NCBI GenBank assembly: GCA_029077775.1
Contig: JAQNCU010000038.1
Location: 1-13,359, forward strand
Length of the DNA stretch: 13,359 nucleotides
From: Acidocella sp.
GTDB taxonomy: Bacteria; Pseudomonadota; Alphaproteobacteria; Acetobacterales; Acetobacteraceae
Direction of reading: 5' to 3'
The notes beneath the pieces were generated by a model. The model had not been told where the DNA came from. It did not search any database and worked only from the letters and a program-made list of their open reading frames with translations. The first letter of the stretch is position 1, and every line of letters starts with the position of its first letter. Shown here one piece after another: positions 1 to 5,931 of this stretch. A program made the position numbers and the translations under genes.

Positions 1-494
1 AGCGCCTCGAGGTCGCAGACGTTGCCGGCCGGATTGCCGACGGATTCGCAGAACACGGCGCGTGTGTTCTCGTCGATCAAGGCTTCCAGATCTTCGGCCT
101 GGTCGGATTTCGCGAAATGCACAGTCACGCCGAGCCGCGGCAGTATGTGCGCGAACAGTGTGTAGGTGGTGCCGTACAATTGCGGTACCGAGACGATGTT
201 GCGGCCCATATCCGCAACGTTGAGCGCGGCGTAGTAGAGCGCTGTTTGACCCGAGCTCACGCTTAGCGCGGCCACTCCGCCTTCCAGGGCACACACGCGC
301 GCCTCGAGCACGTCGCTGGTCGGGTTGCTGATGCGCGAATAGCGGTAGCCGTCGATCTCGAGGTTGAACAGCGCCGCCCCGTGTGCGGCGCTGTCGAAGG
401 CATAGGCGGCGGTCTGGTAGATCGGGACCGCGACCGCTTTGGTGGCCGGATCGGACTCGAAGCCGCCGTGTATCGCCATGGTTTCAGGCTTCAT
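1..494 (-). CDS. metY: O-acetylhomoserine sulfhydrylase, N-terminal part (window edge)
   Basis: This is the first 164 residues of a PLP-dependent Cys/Met-metabolism enzyme; the rest lies beyond base 1. The family makes homocysteine (or methionine) from O-acetylhomoserine and sulfide or a thiol in the cytoplasm. The translation starts MKPETMAIHGGFESDP and shows family landmarks in order: PIYQTAAYAFD near residue 25, YRYSRISNPT near residue 55, ALEGGVAALSVSSGQTA (the cofactor phosphate-binding region) near residues 75-90, then LYGTTYTLF and FCESVGNPAG. The PLP lysine lies outside the window. The start is the ATG at 492-494; no strong ribosome binding site is visible. It faces away from the truncated aroE and ends the conserved aroE-side synteny, so a rearrangement lies between them. 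Cystathionine gamma-synthase or MetZ are alternatives, but the LEGGVAALSVSSGQTA and CESVGNPAGN blocks favour MetY. Confidence 0.8.
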   Translation of the reverse strand, partial: MKPETMAIHGGFESDPATKAVAVPIYQTAAYAFDSAAHGAALFNLEIDGYRYSRISNPTSDVLEARVCALEGGVAALSVSSGQTALYYAALNVADMGRNIVSVPQLYGTTYTLFAHILPRLGVTVHFAKSDQAEDLEALIDENTRAVFCESVGNPAGNVCDLEA

Positions 495-561
495 GGGTTG
501 AAGTCTACATCGATGGCTCGCTTTAGTCGTGTTAGGGTTCGCAATCCGTGACGGGAGTTTC

Positions 562-993
562 ATGAGCATGCGCACAGTGGCCGGCACCGCAGAGAATGCC
601 AAATTTGCGCGGGACGCCTGGGTTCGGGCGCTTGCGATGACTGCCGTGATCGAACGGGATCCGCGGGTGACGATGCCCGTGCTGATCGAGCGCTGGGCGC
701 AGCGCGATGCGGCACTTCAGGGCTTCAGCCTGCTGGTCAACACCACCGCTCTCGGCATGATCGGGCAACCGCCGCTTGAGATGCCGTTGCACAACGCCCC
801 CGCCGGGCTTGTGGTTGCGGATATCGTGTACGCGCCGCTGCAAACATCATTATTGGCAGAGGCGCAGGCGGCGGGCCTGCGTGTTGTCGGCGGGTTGGGG
901 ATGTTGTTGCATCAGGCTGTGCCGGGCTTTGCCGCCTGGTTCGGTGTGACTCCGGTGGTGGATGACGAGATCTACCGCATCGCCGCCGGATGA
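562..993 (+). pseudogene. aroE: Truncated shikimate dehydrogenase (3' remnant of aroE)
   Basis: The encoded 143 residues match only the C-terminal part of AroE, normally about 270-280 residues. Visible family blocks are LLVNTTALGM (57-66), DIVYAPLQTSLL (87-98) and GLGMLLHQAVPGFAAWFG (111 onward). Missing are the whole shikimate-binding domain with its catalytic Lys and Asp, and the GAGGAAR dinucleotide loop. Residues 4-18 (RTVAGTAENAKFARD) could be a relic of the NADP-domain segment after that loop; residues 19-39 are not recognised. Upstream there is no room for the missing half, because the metY gene on the other strand begins at 494. The ATG at 562 has GGGAG just before it, so the fragment may still be translated; a longer reading from a GTG at 529 exists. 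Its stop overlaps the coaE start (ATGA), the usual alphaproteobacterial order. It is very unlikely to be an active shikimate dehydrogenase. Confidence 0.75.
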
Positions 994-1574
994 TCGTCAT
1001 TGGCCTTACGGGCGGGATCGGCATGGGTAAATCAACCGTCGCGAGGATGTTTGCCGCCTATGGGATTCCGGCATTTAACGCCGATGAGGCGGTGCACAGG
1101 CTACAGGGCCCGAACGGTGTGGCACTCCCCGCACTTGCAAGGGCGTTTCCGGGTGTGGTGGCAGGCGGCGTACTGGACCGGGCGCGGCTGCGCGAGATGG
1201 TGCTGAAGGACGATGCCGCCATGCGGCGTCTGGAGCGGATTATGCACCCGCTCGTCCACCGGGAGGAAGCGACGTTTCGCGCTTGCGCATTTCGCACACA
1301 GCGCCGTGCGGTGCTGCTGGACATACCGCTCTTGTTCGAAACGGGGGCCGAGCGCCGCGCCCATGTCACGGTTACGGTCTCAGCCGCGCGCGATGTACAG
1401 ATTGCCCGGGTTACGCGGCGCGGCTTGCCTGAGGGCGAGATCAAGGCGATCATCGCCCGGCAGATGCCGGATGCCGAAAAACGCCGACGCGCGGATTATG
1501 TGATCCCGACCGGGCTTTCAAAATTTGAGACGCGGCGCCATGTGTGCCGCTTGATTGGAAGATTATGTCTATGA
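990..1574 (+). CDS. coaE: Dephospho-CoA kinase
   Basis: CoaE phosphorylates the 3'-hydroxyl of dephospho-CoA with ATP, the last step of coenzyme A synthesis, in the cytoplasm. The 194-residue protein has the usual length. It opens with the Walker A loop GLTGGIGMGKST (residues 5-16), followed by the substrate-region motif NADEAVHRL, where the first residue is Asn instead of the usual Asp. Further family motifs are HPLVHREE, LLDIPLLFETG and RQMPDAEKRRRADYVIPTG. The start ATG overlaps the aroE-remnant stop by ATGA, and its own stop overlaps the dnaQ start the same way, so the three are translationally coupled. The coaE-dnaQ order is common in Alphaproteobacteria. Confidence 0.95.
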   Translation: MIVIGLTGGIGMGKSTVARMFAAYGIPAFNADEAVHRLQGPNGVALPALARAFPGVVAGGVLDRARLREMVLKDDAAMRRLERIMHPLVHREEATFRACAFRTQRRAVLLDIPLLFETGAERRAHVTVTVSAARDVQIARVTRRGLPEGEIKAIIARQMPDAEKRRRADYVIPTGLSKFETRRHVCRLIGRLCL

Positions 1575-2245
1575 CCCGTGCCGTGTTGTTCGACACCGAG
1601 ACCACGGGCTTCGACCCGCTGACCGGCGACCGGGTGATCGAGATCGCGGCGCTCGAACTGATCAATGACCTGCCAACCGGCGAGACATTTCATGTATTGC
1701 TGGACCCGGAGCGGGACATCCCGGGTGCGAGCACGAAGGTTCACGGCATCACCAACGCGGATGTTGAGGGCAAACCGAAATTCGCCGCCGTGGCCGACGC
1801 GATGCTGGCGTTTTTTGGTGATGCGAAGCTGATCGCCCATAACGCGCCGTTCGATTTCGGGTTCATCGACGCCGAACTCGCGCGGATCAAACGCGTGGGC
1901 CTGGACCGGGCGCGCATGGTCGATACGCTGGTCATGGCCAAGGCGAAATTTCCCGGTATGCCCAACAGCCTGGACGCGTTGTGCCGCAGGTTCGACATCG
2001 ATCTTTCAGCCCGGACCACGCATAATGCTTTGCTTGACTGTAAATTGCTGGCCGAGGTTTACATCGAACTGACCGGCGGGCGGCAGCGCGGGCTGGTTTT
2101 GGAGACCGCGCAGGGGCTGAGCTTCGCGGAATATACCAGTGATGCGACCCGTGAGCCACGAAGGATTATTCCCGATGAGGAGACACTTGCCCGCCATGCG
2201 GCCTTTATCGCCGGGCTGAAGGACCCGTTATGGTCCCGCCAATGA
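1571..2245 (+). CDS. dnaQ: DNA polymerase III epsilon subunit (3'-5' exonuclease)
   Basis: This is the proofreading exonuclease of the replicative polymerase, acting with the alpha and theta-like subunits. The 224-residue protein carries the three DEDDh exonuclease motifs: Exo I FDTETTG (Asp8, Glu10), Exo II HNAPFDFGFID, and Exo III THNALLDCKLLAEVY. The YIELTGGRQRGL segment after Exo III is typical of true DnaQ. The ATG at 1571 was chosen because GGAAGA at 1557-1562 sits eight bases before it and the ATG overlaps the coaE stop (ATGA). An in-frame ATG at 1565 and a GTG at 1544 are less well placed. The C-terminal tail after residue 180 is where polymerase alpha normally binds. Confidence 0.95.
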   Translation: MTRAVLFDTETTGFDPLTGDRVIEIAALELINDLPTGETFHVLLDPERDIPGASTKVHGITNADVEGKPKFAAVADAMLAFFGDAKLIAHNAPFDFGFIDAELARIKRVGLDRARMVDTLVMAKAKFPGMPNSLDALCRRFDIDLSARTTHNALLDCKLLAEVYIELTGGRQRGLVLETAQGLSFAEYTSDATREPRRIIPDEETLARHAAFIAGLKDPLWSRQ

Positions 2246-2270
2246 TCAGGCCGTGCCTGGGCAGCGTACC
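2243..2270 (+). promoter_or_regulatory. Candidate ECF promoter upstream of the sigma gene
   Basis: TGATCA (2243-2248), a 16-base spacer and CGTACC (2265-2270) resemble an ECF-type promoter. The arrangement parallels GCATCC-N16-CGTAAC in front of the fasciclin gene: both have ATC in the -35 element and CGTAnC as -10. Autoregulation of the sigma factor is inferred. It overlaps the dnaQ stop codon. The match is short and may be chance. Confidence 0.3.
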
Positions 2271-2293
2271 CGCGGGGCGGCGGGCAAACGCCG

Positions 2294-2854
2294 ATGGATG
2301 ATGCCGCCACCCTGGCGCGCGCTGAGCTTACGGCCTGCCTCGCCCGGGTAGCCGCCTCGGACCATGCCGCGCTGGAATACCTGTATAAACAAACGAGCGC
2401 GAAGCTTTTTGGCATCTGCAACCGTATCTTGTCAGACAAAGCGGCCGCAGAGGATGTTCTGCAGGAGGTTTATTTGATCGTCTGGAACAGAGCGACACAG
2501 TTTGACCCGTCGCGTGGGGTAAGCCCGATCACCTGGCTGGCGACCATCGCGCGCAACCGCGCTTTGGACCGGCGGCGGGCCTACGCGCGTGGTTTTGTGC
2601 CGTTGGACGAGGCTGCGGACATCGCGGATACAGTGCCGCTTGCTGATCATTCTGTTGAAATCACAGAGCGCGACCAGCGGCTGAATGCCTGCCTCTCAGG
2701 GCTCGATGACCGCGCGGCGCGCGCCATCAGAGAGGCTTTTTTTGGCGGCGTGACGTATCAAATGCTTGCAACCCGCGCCAATATTCCACTCGCCACCATG
2801 AAAAGCCTGGTGCGCCGTGGCCTGATGCAGTTGAAAACCTGCCTGGAAACATGA
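2294..2854 (+). CDS. ECF RNA polymerase sigma factor (SigK/ECF19-like)
   Basis: This 186-residue sigma-70 family protein has only regions 2 and 4, as extracytoplasmic-function sigma factors do. Region 2 covers about residues 28-95, with LEYLYKQTSAKLFGIC, ILSDKAAAEDVLQEVYLIVW (core-binding and -10 recognition) and ITWLATIARNRALDRRR. Region 4 lies near residues 130-180, with LDDRAARAIREAFFGGVTYQMLA and the helix-turn-helix IPLATMKSLVRRGLMQLKTCL. It directs RNA polymerase to a small regulon when released from its anti-sigma factor, which is encoded next with an ATGA overlap. The ATG at 2294 lacks a good Shine-Dalgarno sequence. The sigma / RskA-like anti-sigma / fasciclin order suggests the SigK-like ECF19 group; that group assignment is inferred. 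Confidence 0.9.
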   Translation: MDDAATLARAELTACLARVAASDHAALEYLYKQTSAKLFGICNRILSDKAAAEDVLQEVYLIVWNRATQFDPSRGVSPITWLATIARNRALDRRRAYARGFVPLDEAADIADTVPLADHSVEITERDQRLNACLSGLDDRAARAIREAFFGGVTYQMLATRANIPLATMKSLVRRGLMQLKTCLET

Positions 2855-3540
2855 CCCCGGAACCGCAAGACATTCTGGCCAGCGAATATGTGCTGGGCCT
2901 TTTGGAGGGCGAGGCGCTGCGCGAGGCTGAAGCCCTGTTGCACGCCAATGCCGGATTTGCCGCCCTGGTTCAAAGCTGGGAGCGGCGTTTGATGCCGCTG
3001 GCGGAGACCACACCGGAATTGCCGCCGCCCCCGCAGGTTTGGAGGCGGATCGCCGCGGCGACACGCGCGAATTCCACAGACGCCACGCAGCCCGCCGGGT
3101 TACGTGCGCGGGGTGGAATGCCCACGGGATTTATCCGGACAAGGCGCGGCATGTTTCTGGCGGTGTGCGGCAGTGCCGTGGCCGCTCTGGTCGTGGTCGT
3201 CACAATGTCCATTTCACCGCAGCCCGCACGGCAGATCGCCATGTTGAAAAACCGCGATGGCGGCGGTTTTATCGTCGCGCAAACCAAAACGGATATGATC
3301 ATCACGCCATCTCACATAACCCTGCCCAGCGGCCATGTGGCAGAATTGTGGTTGCTGGCACCAAACCATGCGCCACAAGCCATTGGCGTGTTCCAGCCCG
3401 GCCATAGCCTGGATATAAAGCTGCCTACGACCCCGAGCCCCGGGCTCTCGCTCGCGGTTTCACTGGAACCACCTGGCGGCGCGCCAGGGCCCACGCCGAC
3501 CGGGCCGATTATCGCCGAGGGTGTTATCACCATACTGTGA
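2851..3540 (+). CDS. Membrane anti-sigma factor, RskA family
   Basis: This 229-residue single-pass inner-membrane protein is expected to hold the preceding ECF sigma factor inactive. Residues 1-67 form an anti-sigma domain pattern: ILASEYVLGLLEGEALREAEALL, then SWERRLMPLAE and PPPPQVWRRIAAA. A transmembrane helix spans about residues 101-121 (FLAVCGSAVAALVVVVTMSI), after a basic RTRR stretch that stays inside. The exported C-terminal part has the RskA landmarks AELWLLAPNHAPQAIGVF and LAVSLEPPGGAPGPTPTGPIIAEG. No zinc-binding HxxxCxxC motif is present, so it is not a ZAS/ChrR-type anti-sigma factor. The start overlaps the sigma stop (ATGA), giving balanced expression. In the family, release is by regulated proteolysis; the signal here is unknown. 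Confidence 0.88.
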   Translation: MTPEPQDILASEYVLGLLEGEALREAEALLHANAGFAALVQSWERRLMPLAETTPELPPPPQVWRRIAAATRANSTDATQPAGLRARGGMPTGFIRTRRGMFLAVCGSAVAALVVVVTMSISPQPARQIAMLKNRDGGGFIVAQTKTDMIITPSHITLPSGHVAELWLLAPNHAPQAIGVFQPGHSLDIKLPTTPSPGLSLAVSLEPPGGAPGPTPTGPIIAEGVITIL

Positions 3541-3556
3541 TGCAAAGTTTTGCATC
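3539..3556. repeat. Perfect 18-bp palindrome GATGCAAA-GT-TTTGCATC
   Basis: Eight-base arms flank a two-base centre. The palindrome overlaps the anti-sigma stop codon (TGA at 3538-3540), and its right arm contains most of the candidate -35 element of the fasciclin promoter. It could be an operator for a dimeric regulator. Arms of this length can arise by chance about once in a window this size, so position is the main support. Confidence 0.45.
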
Positions 3557-3579
3557 CGCGTGGCTGGTATCGACGTAAC
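3552..3579 (+). promoter_or_regulatory. Candidate ECF promoter of the fasciclin gene
   Basis: GCATCC (3552-3557), 16 bases, then CGTAAC (3574-3579) lies 47 bases before the fasciclin ATG. The -35 element differs by one base from the mycobacterial SigK -35 consensus CCATCC; the -10 element is only loosely like the SigK CCGAAT. A related pair sits before the sigma gene. Control by the neighbouring ECF sigma factor is inferred. Confidence 0.4.
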
Positions 3580-3626
3580 TCCTTCAACCTGTACGCAAAG
3601 TGCAGGTCTAAATCGGAGCTCGCCAC

Positions 3627-4193
3627 ATGTCATTTAAAAAATATATCGCTATTGCATCGGTTCTGGCTGCAATGCCCGCAGCCGGGTTTGCGCAGTCTAT
3701 GATGTCGTCCAACACTGACCCGATGGTCGGCGGTGCCGCCATGTATCCCACGAAAAACATCGTGCAGAACGCGGTGAATTCAAAAGACCATACCACGCTC
3801 GTTGCCGCGGTGAAGGCCGCCGGGCTGGTCTCAACCCTAGAGAGCCCGGGCCCGTTCACGGTGTTTGCGCCGACCAATGAGGCGTTTGCCAAGCTGCCGC
3901 CCGGAACCGTGGCGACCCTGGTCAAGCCCGAGAACAAGGCTGAACTGACCAAAATTCTCACCTATCACGTGGTCGCGGGGAATTATACAACCACCGATCT
4001 TTTAAATATGATCAGCGCCGGTGGCGGCAAGGCGACGCTGAAAACCGTTGAGGGCGAGCCGATCACGCTCACCATGTCCGATGGCAAGATCATGATCACG
4101 GATGCCAAAGGTGGCATGGCGGATGTGACCATTGGCGATGTGCGCCAATCGAATGGCGAAATCTTCGTGATTGATTCCGTCTTGATGCCATGA
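3627..4193 (+). CDS. Exported fasciclin (FAS1) domain protein
   Basis: This 188-residue protein has a cleavable signal peptide (MSFKKYIAIASVLAAMPAAG, likely cut after GFA near residue 22) and one FAS1 domain from about residue 42 to the end. The domain shows the H1 block GPFTVFAPTNEAFAKLP, the middle YHVVAGNY and the H2 block GEIFVIDSVLMP. FAS1 domains mediate adhesion or protein-protein contacts outside the cytoplasm; no enzymatic role is known. CGGAG at 3614-3618 precedes the ATG by eight bases, supporting the start. It directly follows the sigma/anti-sigma pair. Mycobacterial SigK-RskA controls the fasciclin proteins MPT70 and MPT83, and rhizobial Nex18-type proteins are similar small secreted fasciclins. 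The link to the neighbouring sigma factor is strong by context but untested. Confidence 0.93.
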   Translation: MSFKKYIAIASVLAAMPAAGFAQSMMSSNTDPMVGGAAMYPTKNIVQNAVNSKDHTTLVAAVKAAGLVSTLESPGPFTVFAPTNEAFAKLPPGTVATLVKPENKAELTKILTYHVVAGNYTTTDLLNMISAGGGKATLKTVEGEPITLTMSDGKIMITDAKGGMADVTIGDVRQSNGEIFVIDSVLMP

Positions 4194-4199
4194 AGTATC

Positions 4200-4232
4200 G
4201 GGTGCCAGCGGCATTGTCTGTCGCTGGCACCC
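4200..4232 (+). terminator. Strong stem-loop after the fasciclin gene (no U-tract)
   Basis: GGGTGCCAGCG (4200-4210) and CGCTGGCACCC (4222-4232) pair perfectly over 11 bp around an 11-base loop, six bases after the fasciclin stop. No T-run follows, so it may be a Rho-dependent or attenuating structure, or an mRNA-stabilising 3' hairpin instead of a full intrinsic terminator. A chance stem this long is unlikely. Confidence 0.5.
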
Positions 4233-4233
4233 A

Positions 4234-4258
4234 TTGCGTTGATGAAACACCAACGCAA
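4234..4258. repeat. Second inverted repeat in the fasciclin-DUF3034 gap
   Basis: TTGCGTTG (4234-4241) and CAACGCAA (4251-4258) form a perfect 8-bp stem with a 9-base loop, starting one base after the preceding hairpin. Possible RNA structure or operator; no specific function can be assigned. Confidence 0.45.
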
Positions 4259-4276
4259 ACAGGAACGAGTTTGAAT

Positions 4277-4295
4277 GGCGGCACATGATGCCGCC
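4277..4295. repeat. Third inverted repeat in the fasciclin-DUF3034 gap
   Basis: GGCGGCA (4277-4283) and TGCCGCC (4289-4295) form a perfect 7-bp GC-rich stem with loop CATGA, about 38 bases before the DUF3034 start. It is the last of three consecutive hairpins in this 139-base gap. Confidence 0.4.
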
Positions 4296-4332
4296 CGAAC
4301 GACCTCAGTAAATTCGTTGAACAGGAGGCTTT

Positions 4333-5415
4333 ATGGAACACAAATATATTTCTGCCTTGACCCCTCGCCGCCACAGGTCGCTGACTTTGGCATTGCTGAT
4401 GTCGGTCGCGACGTTTCTGCCGGTTTGCGCTTATGCGCAGGTGATAGCGCCTGAACCGAAACCTGATTTAAGGGCGCATATGTTTGATATGGGCGGGCTG
4501 ATCACCACAGGTGCGGTGACCGCCATTGGCGGGGCTGCGGGCGGTGGGATTGTACCCTGGGCACTGATCGGCGGTTACACGACACAAGACCAGGTTGGTG
4601 CCACGGCTTTTTATACGCATGTGTTCTTGCGAAATTATCAGCTCTCAACCTATGGCGGTTTGTTCGCGCTCTCGAACCGGGTAGAGGTCTCGTTCGCGCA
4701 CCAGGATTTCGCGTTAGGGGGGACCGGCGGCACACTGGATGGCAAGATCATCGGCGCGCTTGGCCTGCCGGCCACTACGCCGGACAGCGCCCTGCCGCAT
4801 GCGCTGCAATTAAATAATGCCAATTTGAACCAGGATATTATCGGCATCAAGGTACGGCTCTATGGCAACGCGGTGTATGATCAGGATACATTGATCCCTG
4901 AAATCTCTGTTGGGTATGAATATCACCGTAACGAGAATACCAGTTTTGTACGCGCCATCGGCACACGCCCCACAGGCAATGAGTACTACCTGGCGGCGAC
5001 CAAGGTCTGGCTGCACGGGCTGTTTGGTCATTACACGATGGTGACCGGGACATTGGATGTGACCAACGCGATCCAGAACGGCCTTCTGGGCTTTGGCGGC
5101 GTGGGGCCGAACGGGGCAAAAAACGGATATCACGTTGAGCCTGAATTTGCCGTTGGGTACTGGATCAATCCCAATCTTGTCATCGGCGGTGAGTATCGCT
5201 TCATGCCGCATTACCAGGTTGTGGCACCGGGGAATGTTCCCGGATTTGGGCCGCTGGGTAACGCGCTGAGCAAGGAAAGTGATTGGAAAGACGTGTATAT
5301 CGCGTATTTCCCGGTTAAAAATCTGTCCGTTACTTTGGCCTATGCTGATCTTGGCACCATTGCGAGCGAGAAGAACCAGAACGGCGTCTATCTTTCAGGG
5401 ACCGCCAGTTTTTGA
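4333..5415 (+). CDS. DUF3034-like outer-membrane beta-barrel protein
   Basis: This 360-residue protein has a long signal peptide (basic PRRHR, then SLTLALLMSVATFLPVCAYA, likely cut after Ala35). The mature part is rich in Gly, aromatic residues and alternating polar/hydrophobic stretches such as IPEISVGYEYHRN, YHVEPEFAVGYWINPNLVIGGEYRFMP and DVYIAYFPVKNLSVTLAYADLG. It ends in Phe (GTASF), as outer-membrane barrels do for BAM recognition. The start MFDMGGLITTGAVTAIGGAAGGGIVPWALIGGY of the mature region recalls DUF3034, a proteobacterial family of unknown function; this assignment is from memory of the pattern, not a search. A strong AGGAGG at 4323-4328 precedes the ATG by four bases. It is followed at 21 bases by a truncated hemoglobin gene, so the two are probably co-transcribed. 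A porin or transport role is possible but unproven. Confidence 0.8.
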   Translation: MEHKYISALTPRRHRSLTLALLMSVATFLPVCAYAQVIAPEPKPDLRAHMFDMGGLITTGAVTAIGGAAGGGIVPWALIGGYTTQDQVGATAFYTHVFLRNYQLSTYGGLFALSNRVEVSFAHQDFALGGTGGTLDGKIIGALGLPATTPDSALPHALQLNNANLNQDIIGIKVRLYGNAVYDQDTLIPEISVGYEYHRNENTSFVRAIGTRPTGNEYYLAATKVWLHGLFGHYTMVTGTLDVTNAIQNGLLGFGGVGPNGAKNGYHVEPEFAVGYWINPNLVIGGEYRFMPHYQVVAPGNVPGFGPLGNALSKESDWKDVYIAYFPVKNLSVTLAYADLGTIASEKNQNGVYLSGTASF

Positions 5416-5442
5416 TCAATTTCAAAACCAGGAGACATGACA

Positions 5443-5889
5443 ATGAAGATACGTAACATTAATTTGTCGCTGAATGCCGCCATTGGGATGCTCTGCCTTG
5501 GCGTGACGTCACTCACACCGGTCTTGGCCCGTGCGGATGCGACATATTACAATGAATTCGGTGGCCGTGCGGGCATTCATGCCGTGGTTACCGATATGTT
5601 GACGAATGTGCTCGCCGATGATCGGATAAAGTCCTATTTCACGAATGCGAATATTCCTGTCTTGAACGCGTCACTGACCAATCAGGTTTGTATGCTTGAA
5701 GGTGGGCCATGCAAATTTGATGAAAATATGAAAAAGATACATGAAAGCTTGGGAATCACCCAGGCAGCGTTCAATGCGCTGGCTGAGGATTTGCAGAAAT
5801 CAATGAACCAGCACAACATACCGCTGGCCGCGCAGAATGATCTGTTGAGCAAACTGGCGCCAATGGAGCCAGCTATCGTCACGAAGTAA
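5443..5889 (+). CDS. Exported group 1 truncated hemoglobin
   Basis: This 148-residue protein is a 2-on-2 globin preceded by a signal peptide (KIRN, then hydrophobic residues 8-29, likely cut after ALA-RA near residue 31). The globin part reads YYNEFGGRAGIHAVVTDM, VLADDRIKSYF, MKKIHESLGITQAAFNALAEDL and QNDLLSKLAPMEPAIV. His100 fits the proximal haem ligand. The helix-B position that is often Tyr appears to be Leu53 by eye alignment. Cys83 and Cys90 (VCMLEGGPC) could form a disulfide in the periplasm. AGGAG at 5430-5434 is eight bases before the ATG at 5443; an in-frame ATG at 5437 is too close to it. Truncated hemoglobins bind O2 or NO or handle redox chemistry; an exported one suggests periplasmic NO, peroxide or haem-related work. 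It is probably in an operon with the DUF3034 gene. Confidence 0.88.
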   Translation: MKIRNINLSLNAAIGMLCLGVTSLTPVLARADATYYNEFGGRAGIHAVVTDMLTNVLADDRIKSYFTNANIPVLNASLTNQVCMLEGGPCKFDENMKKIHESLGITQAAFNALAEDLQKSMNQHNIPLAAQNDLLSKLAPMEPAIVTK

Positions 5890-5898
5890 ATGGTGTTG

Positions 5899-5931
5899 CG
5901 CCGGGACGGGCTGTTACGGCACGTCTCGGCG
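5899..5931. terminator. Stem-loop between convergent genes
   Basis: Bases 5899-5911 and 5919-5931 pair over 13 positions with one mismatch and one G-T wobble, around a 7-base loop. It lies between the globin stop and the dehydrogenase and spans the dehydrogenase stop codon (5914-5916). No T-run follows on either side, so it may act as a weak bidirectional terminator or a 3'-end stabiliser. Confidence 0.4.

Noticed and set aside
529..561. Upstream extension of the aroE remnant from a GTG at 529
   Set aside because: The extra 11 residues do not resemble AroE and the better ribosome binding site precedes the ATG at 562.
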